64,000 nt of DNA from Rickettsia sp. Oklahoma-10 (GTDB lineage: Bacteria; Pseudomonadota; Alphaproteobacteria; Rickettsiales; Rickettsiaceae), in NCBI RefSeq assembly GCF_039954865.1, contig NZ_CP157197.1:885501-949500 (forward strand). The letters are read 5' to 3'. Positions 1 to 10,151 of this stretch are shown here, piece after piece (position 1 is the first letter of the stretch; each line of letters begins with the position of its first letter). Both the position numbers and the translations under genes were made by a program. The notes beneath the pieces are model-generated. The model did no database searches. It worked only from the letters and a program-made list of their open reading frames with translations, and had not been told where the DNA came from.

Positions 1-425
1 ATTATTTTTTCAAATTCTTCTAAGTATCTTTTATCTATCAGCTCAGATAATTCTTGAGTGTCTTTTTTATAAGCAGCTTCTATAATCATTTGAAAGGCAG
101 TTTTAGCATTATTTATAAATTTAACCGGATCAAATGAATAAAGGCGTTTATGGATTTGTTCCATTCCATCTACGACTGCAGTTATATTTTGTTCCACTAT
201 TATATCTTTAAAAGCTTTAATATCTTGGGCTGTTGGAAAAATTTTTTCTTCTTTATGAGATTTAACTGCGCTATGGGTTACATCTTTAATAACAGGTTCG
301 CCAAAATAAGATTTTTGCTTTGTTTGCTCCTCTTCTGAAGTAGCACCAAGAGTCGTAATTAATTTGTTGATAATAAAAAAGGTAATAACGGCAAAAATTA
401 ATAACTCTATTATTTGAGGAGACAT
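1..425 (-). CDS. TimA/Tim44-like membrane protein, C-terminus outside window
   Basis: Reading leftward from an ATG at 425, the frame is open to base 1, so about 141 N-terminal residues are present and the rest lies outside. It starts MSPQIIELLIFAVITFFIIN, one N-terminal membrane helix, followed by a charged linker and then a segment with the sequence FDPVKFINNAKTAFQMIIEA. That segment matches the start of the Tim44-like domain (a helix that begins with F and hydrophobic residues, then AFxxIxEAxxKxD). Alphaproteobacterial relatives are inner-membrane proteins related to mitochondrial Tim44. The specific role in Rickettsia is not established here. The start is supported by the membrane helix directly at the N terminus. 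Confidence 0.75.
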   Translation of the reverse strand, partial: MSPQIIELLIFAVITFFIINKLITTLGATSEEEQTKQKSYFGEPVIKDVTHSAVKSHKEEKIFPTAQDIKAFKDIIVEQNITAVVDGMEQIHKRLYSFDPVKFINNAKTAFQMIIEAAYKKDTQELSELIDKRYLEEFEKI

Positions 426-752
426 TTTCTATTTATTTTTATTAAAAGATGATTCTTATATCTTAATATAAAAAAATAATCTTTTAAAGTGATTTAATAA
501 AAATAAGAATTTATTTTTATCTGCATTAAACTTAAAGTTTAAAAAATAACTAAAATATCTTGATTTTTTAATTAATACGATATATTATTTATTTTGTAAA
601 TATTGTTTAAACGCTATCATTGCAAAACATTTATAGTATTTAGTCCGTTTATGTTAGGTGATTGTTATACTAAAGCTTAATTTTTAAGCATTTTAGTATA
701 ACAGATAATTGTTGTTTTCAATTATTGACTTTAGTTACTAGCACTTTTTTAT
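426..752. other. Intergenic stretch, no gene seen
   Basis: The 327 bases between the TimA-like gene and rbfA are very AT-rich. Besides the 664-702 hairpin I see no reading frame with coding character. Promoter elements for the TimA-like gene should lie in 430-600 but none stands out. Confidence 0.5.
664..702. terminator. Strong hairpin between rbfA and the TimA-like gene
   Basis: GTTATACTAAAGCTTA pairs with TAAGCATTTTAGTATAAC, with one bulged base and a short A/T loop. It lies 50 bases beyond the stop of rbfA on the minus strand, so it could end the yqaA-like/rbfA transcript. The U-tract is weak, and a palindromic repeat is the alternative. Confidence 0.45.
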
Positions 753-1139
753 TTATTCACTTATCTCGCCTTTTAGACTGATATTTTTTAATAGTTTTTC
801 CACTTTTATAGCATTATCAAATCCATGATCGTAATGAAATCTTACATCAGGCGAGAATTTCATTTTTATTTTATTAGTAATCAAATTTCTGATAGCATTG
901 TTAGAATTATTTAATGCATCCATAATTTCATCAACTGTTAGTTTAGTATTAAAAGGCAAGAAATAACAATTAGTGATTTTTAAGTCGGCAGTAACTATAA
1001 CTTTCGTAATAGTGAGAGGACAGTCAAAAAGCCTGCTATCCAGCATTTTACCACGCCTTAGAATTGCTATTAATGCTTCATTTATAACACTTGCTAATTT
1101 TTGTTGTCTATAAGAATTGGTTTTAGTTAATTTTTTCAT
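753..1139 (-). CDS. rbfA: Ribosome-binding factor A
   Basis: A 128-residue protein with the RbfA fold signature: a basic N-terminal helix ([20 protein letters not shown]), the strand pair [20 protein letters not shown], and the end region [21 protein letters not shown] that matches the conserved RxxlaxxlxlrxxPxlxFxxD of the family. RbfA binds the 30S subunit and helps the final maturation of 16S rRNA. Length is normal. It overlaps the end of the upstream membrane-protein gene by 17 bases, so the two are probably co-transcribed and translationally coupled. Confidence 0.93.
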   Translation of the reverse strand: MKKLTKTNSYRQQKLASVINEALIAILRRGKMLDSRLFDCPLTITKVIVTADLKITNCYFLPFNTKLTVDEIMDALNNSNNAIRNLITNKIKMKFSPDVRFHYDHGFDNAIKVEKLLKNISLKGEISE

Positions 1140-1566
1140 AAATTATATAATATAATGTTAGGGCATAATAACATATTTTAGCCACGCTACAAATACTTAA
1201 AAACTTTAAAAATTTGGTTTTTAAAAAACCAGAGGATAAAGAAATCAAGCTTCCCCAAAAAGGAAACACCATTAAGCAAAGTATAAATATCTCATATGTG
1301 TAATATAGTGTTGCTAAATTTTTATACCTTAAAATATTTTTTTCATTTTTAGAAGCATAAAAAATATTTAAAACTATTATTCCAAAAATATAATTGACTG
1401 CATTACTGCTAAGAGAAGCACTAGTAGCTACTAGTAGCATTATTAAACTATTATAACTCCCAAACATTTCCATAGAATGAAATATTAATTCATTCTGAAA
1501 ACAAATCACAAGATTTGAGACAAAACTATCAATAAATAATAAACTATATGCTTCAAATTGTTCCAT
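1123..1566 (-). CDS. DedA/YqaA-like (SNARE-associated/VTT) membrane protein
   Basis: A small polytopic membrane protein. The section [17 protein letters not shown] resembles the YqaA/DedA pattern (small residues, Asn-Tyr-x-x-Gly), and [20 protein letters not shown] resembles the second conserved motif (PxxGxxxxlxaGxxrxxxxxF). The DedA superfamily includes lipid transporters and scramblases; the role of this one is unknown. The frame opens 15 codons further upstream (1611), but I prefer the internal Met at 1566 ([15 protein letters not shown]), which starts at the family's usual N-terminal helix. It overlaps the start of rbfA. Confidence 0.7.
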   Translation of the reverse strand: MEQFEAYSLLFIDSFVSNLVICFQNELIFHSMEMFGSYNSLIMLLVATSASLSSNAVNYIFGIIVLNIFYASKNEKNILRYKNLATLYYTYEIFILCLMVFPFWGSLISLSSGFLKTKFLKFLSICSVAKICYYALTLYYIIYEKIN

Positions 1567-1608
1567 AAATATTATATAGTAAATTTTAATTAGTGGTGTT
1601 GTATTTTT

Positions 1609-1733
1609 CATTCCCGCGTAAGGCTGTAGGCCACGGAATCCAGAAAATCACCTTAAATATTTAGGGTATATAATATAAACATATAAAAACTTGTTTTTAT
1701 ATTGTTTTACTAGATCCTCATTTTCCGGGAATG
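1609..1733. repeat. Rickettsia palindromic-type repeat
   Basis: The segment begins CATTCCCG and ends CGGGAATG, and has an internal perfect hairpin at 1682-1701 (TATAAAAA, CTTG, TTTTTATA). The ends and the GGAATCCAG/TAGATCC interior are typical of palindromic repeats scattered through Rickettsia genomes. It sits between two divergent genes. The exact repeat family cannot be assigned here. Confidence 0.65.
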
Positions 1734-1810
1734 ATATTGAATGCTTTTTAAAAGTCATACAACAAAGCCATTCCAATTATATCACAAAAACTACAATAAA
1801 GTAACCGGCA

Positions 1811-2332
1811 ATGAAAAAGCAAATTATTTATCCTGATTTTATAGCACGAATTTTTTCTACGGCACTTGATTTATCCTTATTTGCCTTTATAGCAATCCCA
1901 ATATCACAATTCTGCTCTTTTAATTTATTATGGTTGTTCTTTAATGATTATTTTCTTAGCACTAACATTAGTCTTCATAATCCTGATGAAATGTTTAGTT
2001 CTATTATGAGTCAGGAATTTTATGAATATCTTAAAGCAGGAAATTTTAATAAGTATATTATGTTTAATATTTCAATTTTTTCTACTAATATATTAGTAAT
2101 AGGCTCATATTTCATAACGCTTTGGTATTATAAAGGTGCAACACTTAGTAAGATGTTGTTACGTATGAAAATAGTAGATGCCGTAACATTAAATAGTCCG
2201 ACTTTAAAGCAGTTAATAAAAAGATTTTTAGGGTATATGACTTTTCCTATTGGTATTTTTTTCATACTTTTTTCTTCTAAAAAACAAGCATTACATGATA
2301 AAATAGCCGGAACAGTCGTGATCAAGGCTTAA
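1811..2332 (+). CDS. RDD family membrane protein
   Basis: A 173-residue integral membrane protein. The N-terminal motif [20 protein letters not shown] is the RDD signature region (R, D, D in the first helix, with the first D replaced), and [19 protein letters not shown] matches the second RDD motif (GxTxGKxllgirvvd). It has three predicted membrane segments. RDD proteins have been linked to transport in some bacteria, but no function is assigned here. The downstream recR starts 8 bases after the stop, suggesting one transcript. Confidence 0.8.
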   Translation: MKKQIIYPDFIARIFSTALDLSLFAFIAIPISQFCSFNLLWLFFNDYFLSTNISLHNPDEMFSSIMSQEFYEYLKAGNFNKYIMFNISIFSTNILVIGSYFITLWYYKGATLSKMLLRMKIVDAVTLNSPTLKQLIKRFLGYMTFPIGIFFILFSSKKQALHDKIAGTVVIKA

Positions 2333-2340
2333 GTATTCCA

Positions 2341-2940
2341 ATGACTGAAACAAATGATATAGATCAACTAATTTATCTTTTTTCAAAATTACCTGGTCTT
2401 GGTAGTAGGTCGGCAAGACGTATAGTACTATACCTACTACAAGACAAAGACGTAAGATTACAAAGTCTTATTAACAATCTGATAGATATAGACAAAAAAA
2501 TAGTAAAATGTGAAATTTGCGGTAATATGGATACGCAAAATATTTGTCGTATTTGTTCTTCCGAATATAGAGACAAGTCAGTTATTGCTATTGTTGAAAC
2601 TGTAGCTGAATTATGGGCAATGGAGCGTAGCGGTAATTTTAAAGGTTTGTATCACGTACTTGGTCATAATTTATCAGCAACTAGTAGACAAAATCCTAGC
2701 ATACTTAGATTACCCGAACTACTTACAAGATGTTTTGCAGCAAATATTAAAGAGGTTATTATTGCTACGAATTCTACTTTAGAAGGGCAGACTACCGCTT
2801 ATTTTATCGCCGAATATTTAAAAGAGCATCCTGCTAAAATTTCTCGCTTAGCTAGTGGCATACCTATCGGAGGTGAACTTGACTATTTAGACGAGGGTAC
2901 ATTATCTGCCGCTATTAACCTACGTCAACCTTTTGAATAA
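2341..2940 (+). CDS. recR: Recombination protein RecR
   Basis: A 199-residue protein of normal RecR length. Visible parts: the N-terminal helix-hairpin-helix ([12 protein letters not shown]), a four-Cys zinc finger ([18 protein letters not shown]), and a Toprim domain beginning [17 protein letters not shown] and including the late [16 protein letters not shown] motif. RecR acts with RecO in loading RecA on gapped DNA. Housekeeping gene; it marks the chromosomal left flank of the inserted elements. Confidence 0.97.
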   Translation: MTETNDIDQLIYLFSKLPGLGSRSARRIVLYLLQDKDVRLQSLINNLIDIDKKIVKCEICGNMDTQNICRICSSEYRDKSVIAIVETVAELWAMERSGNFKGLYHVLGHNLSATSRQNPSILRLPELLTRCFAANIKEVIIATNSTLEGQTTAYFIAEYLKEHPAKISRLASGIPIGGELDYLDEGTLSAAINLRQPFE

Positions 2941-4043
2941 AGTATTAACAATTTTATTAAAATTATAGCAAATCTTGATTAAATTCTATATGATGTTCAC
3001 TGGCAAATTTTATTATACTGTCTGTCATATTGATTCCCTTGATAATCAAACTTTATCAGTAATGTACCATCATGTTTGTTTAAATGTAATAATATATGTA
3101 TGAATAAACGCTGGTCATCGTTAATTTTAATTTCAATTACTTTTTTACCGATAAATTTAATGTTGTTATTACCTCTATATTATGTATAGCTTTCTTTAAG
3201 GTGTACACAAATTTATCACATTAATAGCTATACACAGAAAAAATAGCAATTACTGCTGCCAACATGCTAAATAATAGGGTATTCTCTTCTGGTATGATCA
3301 CAACAGTAAATTCCTGTACTGCAAACAAATGGTATTGGGAAAGATTTCATAAAACTATGAAGAATGTGTTTTTTTTGACATGGGCACGAGACAGAAGATC
3401 TATTCTTCTCTTGAATTGCTATAAAAAGATCTAAATGAGTGATTATTTAATTATAATTATATGAGACTACATTCTGGAAATATAGTAAGACTCATATGCA
3501 AACTTTTGAGAACAGTAAAAAGCTGGCTCTTGAAAAGAAATAATGAGATACTATCTTTTAAGTATTATGTTTAACAGTAACACTTAACTGACAAATATTC
3601 TAATAATTTATAGTGTATGTAAGATTAAATCTTGATTAGTTAAACTTATGCAGATTTATTTTAAACCATACTATAGCATCAGTAGCAAATTATAAAAGTA
3701 ATTTGTGACTCACTGATTATCTAAGCTATACGCTATGTTATACTAAATCCTTAGCAATTTCTTGGGGAAACATATACTGTGCATAGAATAGTGCTTTAAT
3801 GTGATCTCAAAGGAGAATATAGAGTTGCAATTATTTGTCAATCTCTAAAAAATATTACAAATTTGAAAATAACATGTGGATATGATGAGCATATAGTCAG
3901 TTTAAATTCATGATCAATTTTTATCTGTATATAGTTAGGATAAATCATCATTTTTTAAAGTATAATCCTATTTAACATAAGATTTGTTTTTCTGAGTAAA
4001 GCATATTACAGTTTAATTATATATTAATTAAGCTGTGGCATGA
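2941..4043. other. Gene-free stretch at the left flank of RAGE-1
   Basis: No intact gene. On the minus strand about 2968-3172 is a decayed coding remnant: one frame reads IGKKVIEIKINDDQRLFIHI, then a shift leads to a short frame MTDSIIKFASEHHIEFNQDL that ends near 2960. Its family is not recognised. Bases 3830-3925 match 18376-18480 upstream of the second integrase and form the left end of RAGE-1. I looked for a tRNA-Val 3' fragment here, as seen at 18215, and found none, so the outer attachment core has been lost or altered. Confidence 0.6.
3884..3896 (+). repeat. GATGAGCATATAG motif, left end of RAGE-1
   Basis: An exact copy of a 13-base motif that also occurs at 56208 and 56297 near the right end of RAGE-2, with near copies at 18441 and 18145. 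Its position upstream of int suggests an arm-type recombinase or excisionase site (inference). Confidence 0.5.
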
Positions 4044-5121
4044 AATTAAAGCTCCACAGGCAAAACGAGATGTATATAAAGATACCAAAGAAAAAGGATT
4101 ATTGCTAATTATATCATATGGTGGTAGTAAAATATTTTACTTGGGTACAGTACTGAGTAAAAAGTATCATAGAATCAAAATAGGTGTATTCCCTGATTTA
4201 TCAATTCATGATGCTAGAGTAAAAGCATCTGAATTAAAAGGTGAGATCGCCAAAGGATATAATCCTGTAGAAGAAAAAGCTAGATTATCCAAAGAACTGA
4301 CCTTTAAGGAGCTTTATGATAAATACCTTAATGAATATAGTAAAATTAATAATAAAAGATGGAAAGATTATGCCGCTTCTGTAGATAGATATGCAAAACA
4401 TTTATATCCTAGAAAAATATCTACTATTCAAAAAACAGATATTCAAGAGTTATTCAATAACTTAACTCAAACTGGTAAATATGGAGCTAATAGATTTCTT
4501 GAAGTTTTAAGTCCTGTATTTAGTAAAGCAATAGAATGGGAATTGCTTACAATAAATCCAGTTATTGGCATAAAGAAGCACAAGGAACAATCCAGAGACA
4601 GGTATTTAACTAGGGAAGAAATACCACGATTTTTTACAGCAATAGCAGAAGAGAAAAATCAAGTAATGAAAGATTTTTTCTTAATAGCTTTGTATACATC
4701 AGTTCGTAAGGATAATTTACTTACTATGCATTGGGAACAGGTAAGTTTTGCTGATAAACAATTATATCTTTACCTTTATTAGATCAGGCAGTAGAAATAT
4801 TAAAAGCCAGGAAAGAGCAATCTGATAGCATTTGGGTATTTCCAAGTGAGACAAGCAGTAGTGGTCATTTGCAAGAACCAAAGAAAGCATGGAAGAGGAT
4901 TTGTAAAAAGGCAGGAATAGAAAATTTAAGAATCCATGATTTAAGAAGAACAATACCAAGCTGGATGGCAATGACTGAAGCAAATCAATATGTAATAGGA
5001 CAGCTTCTAAATCATAGAGATCCAAGATCAACGGTAGGTTTATACTAGACTTGCCACTGATACTGCTCGAGAATATATGCAAAAAGCCATTAATGAAATG
5101 ATCTCTACAGTTCAACAGTAA
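4044..5121 (+). pseudogene. int: Tyrosine recombinase (integrase) pseudogene
   Basis: Homologous over nearly its full length to the intact integrase at 18646-19812. Three lesions are visible: the first roughly 20 codons including the ATG are missing, a 31-base deletion near 4770 shifts the frame just before LPLLDQAVEIL, and an extra base in GTAGGTTTAT near 5037 shifts the frame before the catalytic Tyr segment. The catalytic motifs are still readable in pieces (TSVRKDN, RIHDLRRT, LNHRDPRST). The 5' third differs from the RAGE-2 gene at many sites, whereas the 3' third is nearly identical. Confidence 0.9.
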
Positions 5122-5160
5122 TAAACATAGTAAAACTTATATAGCTAGGAGGGTACATAT

Positions 5161-6945
5161 ATGCCATATAAAACAATGATTGATAACTTAAAAGATAATC
5201 AAAGTTTATCTCTTAGTAATATAGGAGAAGGCGATGTTAAATCTCTAGCTCAAGCTCTAAAAGGTACTCAAATTACTAGACTTGATCTTAGTAATAATAA
5301 CATAGGATGTAATGGTCTTAAGTATTTAACTCAAATTTTGAGAGACACTCAAATTACCACACTTAATCTTAAAAATAATAATATAATGGATGAAGGTGTA
5401 AAATATCTTACTGAATCTCTAAAAGAAACACAAATTACTGAACTTGATTTGAGTGAAAATAAAATTGGAAGCGATGCAGCACAATACTTAAATAAGATGC
5501 TGAGTAATACTAAAATGAGGTCTCTTTATCTTGATATCCATTACACAGAAGATGGTGATGTTAATAAGTATATATCTCAAAGATCATATTGTGATATTAA
5601 GAATATTCATATTACTATCCATAATAATAAAATAGGCATTAAGGGTGCTCAATATCTAAATAAAACCTTTCAAAATATTGCAATTGCTGAGCTTACACTT
5701 GATAGTCAAAACTTAGAAGCCGATGATGCTCAATATCTGGCCCAAGCTTTCAAAGATACTAAAATTAGTGAGCTTAAAATGTCTTACGATCATATTATGC
5801 AACTTAATGGTATTCAATATTTAGTTCAAGCATTTAAAGATAGTCAAATTGCCAAATTAAATGTACATGCAGAAAAAATAAGAACTACAGGTGCTCAATA
5901 TTTAGCTGAATTTTTAAGAGAGGTTAAAGTTTTAGATCTTGATCTTCGTCTAAATTACATGGGAGATGAAGGTATGAAATATTTAGTACCAGTACTTAAA
6001 AATAGTGATATTATGTATATTGATCTTGCATGGAATGATATAGAAGCTGAAGGAGCTAGATATTTATCTGAAATCTTACAAAATTCTAAGATTCTTTTTA
6101 TAGATTTGTGCAATAATAGTATAGGAACTGATGGTGCTAGGTATCTAGCAGATGGTTTGCCATATAGCCAAGTCACTGGTATTCATCTTCATGGAAATAT
6201 GATTGAATATGCAGGATATCAATATCTTATTGATGTTGTTGATAATACTAATATATCTTGGGTTAATTTACATGGCAATAATATAGAAGCAGGATTAGAA
6301 GCAGGAACCAAACTATGGCCTTATAGCATACCAAGAAATACTACTCCTGTTGAATGTAAAATACGTCATGTATTTAAAGAATTAGTATCACTAAATCCTA
6401 TGAGTAATGAGTTTGAATTTATTGTACCTAGAAAAAATACATACCCTCCTGTTGATATTGATCAATATGCTTTTTTGGTTAGAACTTTAAATGATAATCC
6501 AAATTCTAAGGTACATATTTTCGATATGATGTGTAAAAAGGATCATGGTAATGATTATGATTTTAATATAATGAACAATATTAATGAATTTATAGCAATA
6601 ATGCCGAACAAATTTAATACATTTATTGATAGTAAATTACCGGACTTAGTAGAATCATTTGGCAGTTATAACTACGTAAATCTTGTAAAGCAATTTGAAG
6701 ATATGAAACTGTATGATATTGTTCAAAATCTATTATTACATAGGGTATTATATTATGTAGATGAAAACCAGGAAATTTTACATCCATATATTTACAAGAT
6801 GTTAGATAAATATAGTATGCCTTTATATAATGAACAGCTTGAACCGAATAAAAAAGAAGAAATAATTGCTTATTATCAAAGTCATCAAGAAATTGATGGT
6901 GTACAGGAAATTATAGATTTGTTAGGATCAGAATCTTTTAAGTAA
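5161..6945 (+). CDS. Leucine-rich-repeat protein (RI-like), RAGE-1 copy
   Basis: A 594-residue protein. Residues about 15-370 form at least eight repeats of 28-30 residues of the ribonuclease-inhibitor type, e.g. ITRLDLSNNNIGCNGLKYLT and ITELDLSENKIGSDAAQYLN. The C-terminal about 200 residues are a non-repeat helical region containing FDMMCKKDHGNDYDFNIMN. There is no signal peptide or membrane segment. A good ribosome site (AGGAGGG) precedes the ATG, 40 bases after the integrase stop, so it probably shares the int transcript. It is intact although the neighbouring int and tra genes are broken. Such LRR proteins often bind host proteins; an effector role is inference. Confidence 0.85.
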   Translation: MPYKTMIDNLKDNQSLSLSNIGEGDVKSLAQALKGTQITRLDLSNNNIGCNGLKYLTQILRDTQITTLNLKNNNIMDEGVKYLTESLKETQITELDLSENKIGSDAAQYLNKMLSNTKMRSLYLDIHYTEDGDVNKYISQRSYCDIKNIHITIHNNKIGIKGAQYLNKTFQNIAIAELTLDSQNLEADDAQYLAQAFKDTKISELKMSYDHIMQLNGIQYLVQAFKDSQIAKLNVHAEKIRTTGAQYLAEFLREVKVLDLDLRLNYMGDEGMKYLVPVLKNSDIMYIDLAWNDIEAEGARYLSEILQNSKILFIDLCNNSIGTDGARYLADGLPYSQVTGIHLHGNMIEYAGYQYLIDVVDNTNISWVNLHGNNIEAGLEAGTKLWPYSIPRNTTPVECKIRHVFKELVSLNPMSNEFEFIVPRKNTYPPVDIDQYAFLVRTLNDNPNSKVHIFDMMCKKDHGNDYDFNIMNNINEFIAIMPNKFNTFIDSKLPDLVESFGSYNYVNLVKQFEDMKLYDIVQNLLLHRVLYYVDENQEILHPYIYKMLDKYSMPLYNEQLEPNKKEEIIAYYQSHQEIDGVQEIIDLLGSESFK

Positions 6946-6959
6946 AATTAATAATAAAC

Positions 6960-7127
6960 CTAATTTAAACTTACTTTATTGATAGAAAATTGAATTGGTA
7001 CATTTTCATTATTTTCTATAAGGAAACGATAATATTGTTTTGCAATATCCACAGCATCATAACTACAGCAAGACTGGATAGCAAGTTTTAAACATTCTAG
7101 TTTTAACTCTACATCATTTCTAAACAT
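6960..7127 (-). CDS. Small conserved protein, 55 residues, RAGE-1 copy
   Basis: An antisense frame with a good ribosome site (GGTGAG before the ATG). The protein begins MFRNDVELKLECLKLAIQSC and contains DAVDIAKQYYRFLIENNE. The same frame is conserved in RAGE-2 at 21651-21818. It lies head-on to the LRR gene. The Leu/Lys amphipathic helix is visible but no family is recognised. It is too short for confident calling; duplication with an open frame supports it only weakly, because the surrounding DNA is nearly identical between the copies. Confidence 0.5.
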   Translation of the reverse strand: MFRNDVELKLECLKLAIQSCCSYDAVDIAKQYYRFLIENNENVPIQFSINKVSLN

Positions 7128-7360
7128 ACACAACTCACCAATAATTTATTTCGTTAATATTAGCAAAATTACTGCTAGTTATCAACAAATTCATGGATAG
7201 AGCTATAGATTCTATCTCCAGATATCCACAGTTTTATATGGATTACAGTTTTTTTATGGCTTAAAACTCCACTGGCAATGTAAAAATTAGGATGTTAATG
7301 TCATGACTAGCAAAACTTGTCTATTAACGCCTCTATTAATGGAAATATCACTTAATTAAT

Positions 7361-7912
7361 ATGGATAATAATTGTGCTAATCAAAGATTATATTGGTCAC
7401 TATCTACTTCCTTAAAATATATGGGACTGAGCTTAGATGAGTGGTTAGTTATCTTATTTGGTATAGTACCTGGGATAGTATTACTGAATAGTGGACATGC
7501 TAAGCTTGGAATAATATGCATTATAGCTGGTATTGTACTTTGTTATGCATTTAAAAAGTTTAAGAAACTATCAGAATATTTTGTACTTAAGAGTTATTTA
7601 GTCGCTAAGAAATGGCTATATGCTCCTACTTCTTACCTTACGAGTCTTCTTGGGATGATTAAAACAATATTAGATAAGTTTTTTAAAGAACATTTAGATT
7701 TTGTTAAGGGCTCTGGAATTTGCTCAGTATTTTTTCCTAAAAAAATAAAAGTCATTGCGGATGGAGTATTAATTAATGGAACATTTCGTTATTGGTTTGG
7801 AGAGAGTAAGCATATAGCAGCTGATAAAACTTATTTGTTAACCTACAAGCGAGGAGCAAATCATTTATTATTACTTACAGGTATTAAGGAAGAAGAGGCA
7901 AATAAGCAATGA
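7361..7912 (+). pseudogene. Chimeric traL-traE fragment
   Basis: The first about 85 codons match TraL of RAGE-2 (22044-22352). The frame then runs into SLLGMIKTI from the TraE membrane segment and jumps to LDKFFKEHLDFVKGSG in the TraE C-terminal half. Two deletions have removed the traL stop, the traE start and about 70 codons of the TraE middle, yet the result stays in frame as 183 residues. The chimera lacks half of TraE and is unlikely to work as either protein. Confidence 0.85.
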
Positions 7913-8357
7913 AAAGTTTACAGTCAGAGTTACAGATATTAGTAGTTTTTGTTGGCATAATGCTTGCAAGCTTTAGTAGTAATACTTACGCTATAGGTTA
8001 CATGCTGATTCTTTGTTAGAGCTGCAAATAGCTAAAGACGATCCTACTAGAATTAATATCGAAGGAGAAAAGATTAACGATATTTTTATTCATCCGGAGG
8101 AGGCTGCAGAAGTAGTAGTACATGATTCGGGCTGTTTATTTATTTTACCGCAGCAAGATAAAGTCAAGCTTTACTTAACTCTAATTGGGGAAAATGGCAC
8201 GATCCAAGATTTAATGCTGAATTTTACTAAAAGCAAACCAGCACCGATTAGACTCATTAAGTTTGATTTAGAACAAGAAGTAACAAAGTTAACTAATAAT
8301 AAGGAAGAGAAGCATCATGAATGTAAAAAACAAAGATGTAATAGAAAAAGAAAATAA
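7909..8357 (+). pseudogene. traK: traK pseudogene, frameshifted
   Basis: Starts with the same ATGAAAAGTTT as traK of RAGE-2. Near 7990 it lacks seven bases (TATAGGTTACATG against the longer RAGE-2 version), which breaks the frame at about codon 28. The remainder, from LLELQIAKDDPTRINIEGEK onward, is open to the same stop. TraK is the secretin-like outer-membrane ring component of F-type systems. Confidence 0.85.
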
Positions 8358-8649
8358 TAAACAGTATTTAAGGATAATATATCCTTTATTGCCAGTATTA
8401 TTAATTTTTTGTGTAAATGTAACACTATCTGAAGTTGCTTTAGGAGAAACATTAGAAGGACAGTTAGATCGCATTGGTGGACTCTCTACTGGTAAACTTA
8501 AAACTATCGGGATATCAGGAGCAACGATTTTATCATCAATCTGGGCAGTGGTCAGGGGTAATTTAAGACTTGCCGGAGCAATTGTAGCTATTGGTATTAT
8601 TTTAGGGTTTTATTTAGAGTGGGTCTCTAGTGGGATGAAAATCAGTTAG
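8317..8649 (+). CDS. Candidate F-type pilin (TraA-like), RAGE-1 copy
   Basis: A 110-residue protein, almost identical to 23318-23650. It has a charged N-terminus, a hydrophobic leader ending SEVALGE (possible cleavage after ALG), and a mature part of about 67 residues with two hydrophobic segments (ISGATILSSIWAVV and LAGAIVAIGIILGFYL) joined by a short basic loop (RGNLR). That plan and size match F pilin. It overlaps the 3' end of traK by 41 bases. Identification is by architecture and position, not clear sequence similarity. Confidence 0.6.
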   Translation: MNVKNKDVIEKENNKQYLRIIYPLLPVLLIFCVNVTLSEVALGETLEGQLDRIGGLSTGKLKTIGISGATILSSIWAVVRGNLRLAGAIVAIGIILGFYLEWVSSGMKIS

Positions 8650-8674
8650 ATAATTAAGATATTGATTAAAAGCA

Positions 8675-10151
8675 ATGGATCAAGCTTTCAATAAGCAGGA
8701 AGAATTACAAACTACTACTGATTATTCGCAAAATAGCACAAATTATAGTAATTATCAAAATTATTCTGGGAATAAAGTGACAAGTTTTACTAGGCAAAAA
8801 CTAAATTGCAAGAACGTTTTACTCCAGATAATGGGACTTATGAAATGACAGATATTGATTTGCAGTCAGAACAACAATATCCGGGTAATTTTTAATGATT
8901 GTAAGTTGATGCCATAGTACAGTAGAGGATTATAAATTACCATCTGCATTTAGTAAAAGATTATTAGGGCTTATAGAGATAATTAAAAACAGACCATTAG
9001 TAACTCTAACTTGCCTAGGAGTAATAATGGTTTTGGTATTTTATGGATTGTCGGAAAATGAGGTAAAAACTTCCCGAGGTTTACAAGAAGATAGACAATC
9101 AAGGGAAATATCTGGAATAGAGCGGGCAATAGATCCAAGGGCTAAATGGACTGCAGAAATATTAAATGAAGTTAAAAACATGCAGAACCATTTAGAGAAG
9201 TTAATCGAGAATAAATATTTAGAAACTAAAACTAAAATTGATGATTTTAGTCAAAAGTTAGAATCATTAGAGAATCCTCTTAAAGAAACTATATTATATG
9301 CTGGCAATGATTTTAACAATAATCAAAAAATAGAAGATTTACTAGATAATAACCTTGAGCAAAACATTGCTGCTGCTCCTACTGCTCCAGTAAAAAGATT
9401 ACTTGGTTATGTAAAAAGAGCTGACTTAAGGATTAAAAAAGACTTTAAAGATTATATTACTACCGGCAGCTTTGCAAGAGGGGTGCTGCTTACTGGAGTA
9501 GTGGTTGGAACTGGCACTAATAATGCAGCTTCACCTGAGCCTATAATGGTAAGGCTTGTTGATACAGCTATTTTTTCTAAAGGGTATAAAACGGAGCAAA
9601 TCAAAGAAGCAATTTTAATTGGTTCATGCACTGGGGATATTTCATCAGAGCGGGCTAAATGCCGGTTAGAGACGGTATCTTTACTAAATAGTAATGGAGA
9701 GATAATTGAAAAACCAGTAGAAGGGTGGTTAATAGGAGAAGATGGTAGGCCTGGAATTAAAGGGATAGTTGTTGATAGATCATCAGATGTTGCAAGAATG
9801 GCGGTACTTAACGGCGTACTTGGCGGGATAGCACAATTTTTCCAGAACCAGGCAAGCAATAGCATATTTCCGGTGTCACCGATTACCGGTCAGCAAAATG
9901 CCTTAAAAGCTCAGGATTCTCTAAAAGCCGGTGTTTATGCCGGCACTGGTAATGCTTTAGAAAAGCTTGCTGATTTTGCAATTAAACGGGCAGAAAGTAT
10001 GAGTCCAGTGATTGTTGTCGCTTCAGGTAGAGTAATAGATGTAGTATTTAGAAAAGGTTTTGATTTAAGAGATAATAAAGAATCAGGTAAAGTAGATAGA
10101 TTACTACCACCAATAGAAGCAATTTTGATTGCCCGCTGCCCCAAGGACTAA
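8675..10151 (+). pseudogene. traB: traB pseudogene with a displaced internal block
   Basis: The gene starts MDQAFNKQEELQ, as in RAGE-2. At 8711 it is interrupted by about 206 bases that belong at the gene's far end (TraB C-terminus plus TraV N-terminus), and near 8917 the normal TraB body resumes. The body from 9027 to about 10112 is open and covers the TM helix, coiled coil and the VirB10-like domain (LLTGVVVGTG, LNGVLGGIAQFFQNQA). At 10113 it runs directly into traV sequence and stops. TraB would be the envelope-spanning scaffold of the transfer channel. Confidence 0.85.
8711..8916 (+). other. Displaced traB-3'/traV-5' block
   Basis: This block corresponds to 24909-25145 of RAGE-2, where it sits after the TraB body; here it sits before it. 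It carries the traB stop (TAATG junction) and the start of traV with an internal deletion of about 50 bases. Confidence 0.8.

Noticed and set aside
150-338. 62-codon plus-strand frame
   Set aside because: Antisense of the TimA-like gene, which has the better coding pattern.
3295-3438. 48-codon plus-strand frame MITTVNSCTANKWYWERFHK
   Set aside because: Isolated in decayed DNA, no ribosome site or recognised family; not enough support for a gene.
2941-3829. Outer attL core for RAGE-1
   Set aside because: I looked for the tRNA-Val 3' end on both strands and found no match.
5200-6290. Periodic repeats as possible CRISPR or satellite
   Set aside because: They are the codons of leucine-rich repeats in one open frame.
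9452-9865. 137-codon frame antisense to traB
   Set aside because: Shadow of the Gly/Thr-rich TraB domain; no ribosome site, and it is interrupted at the equivalent place in RAGE-2.
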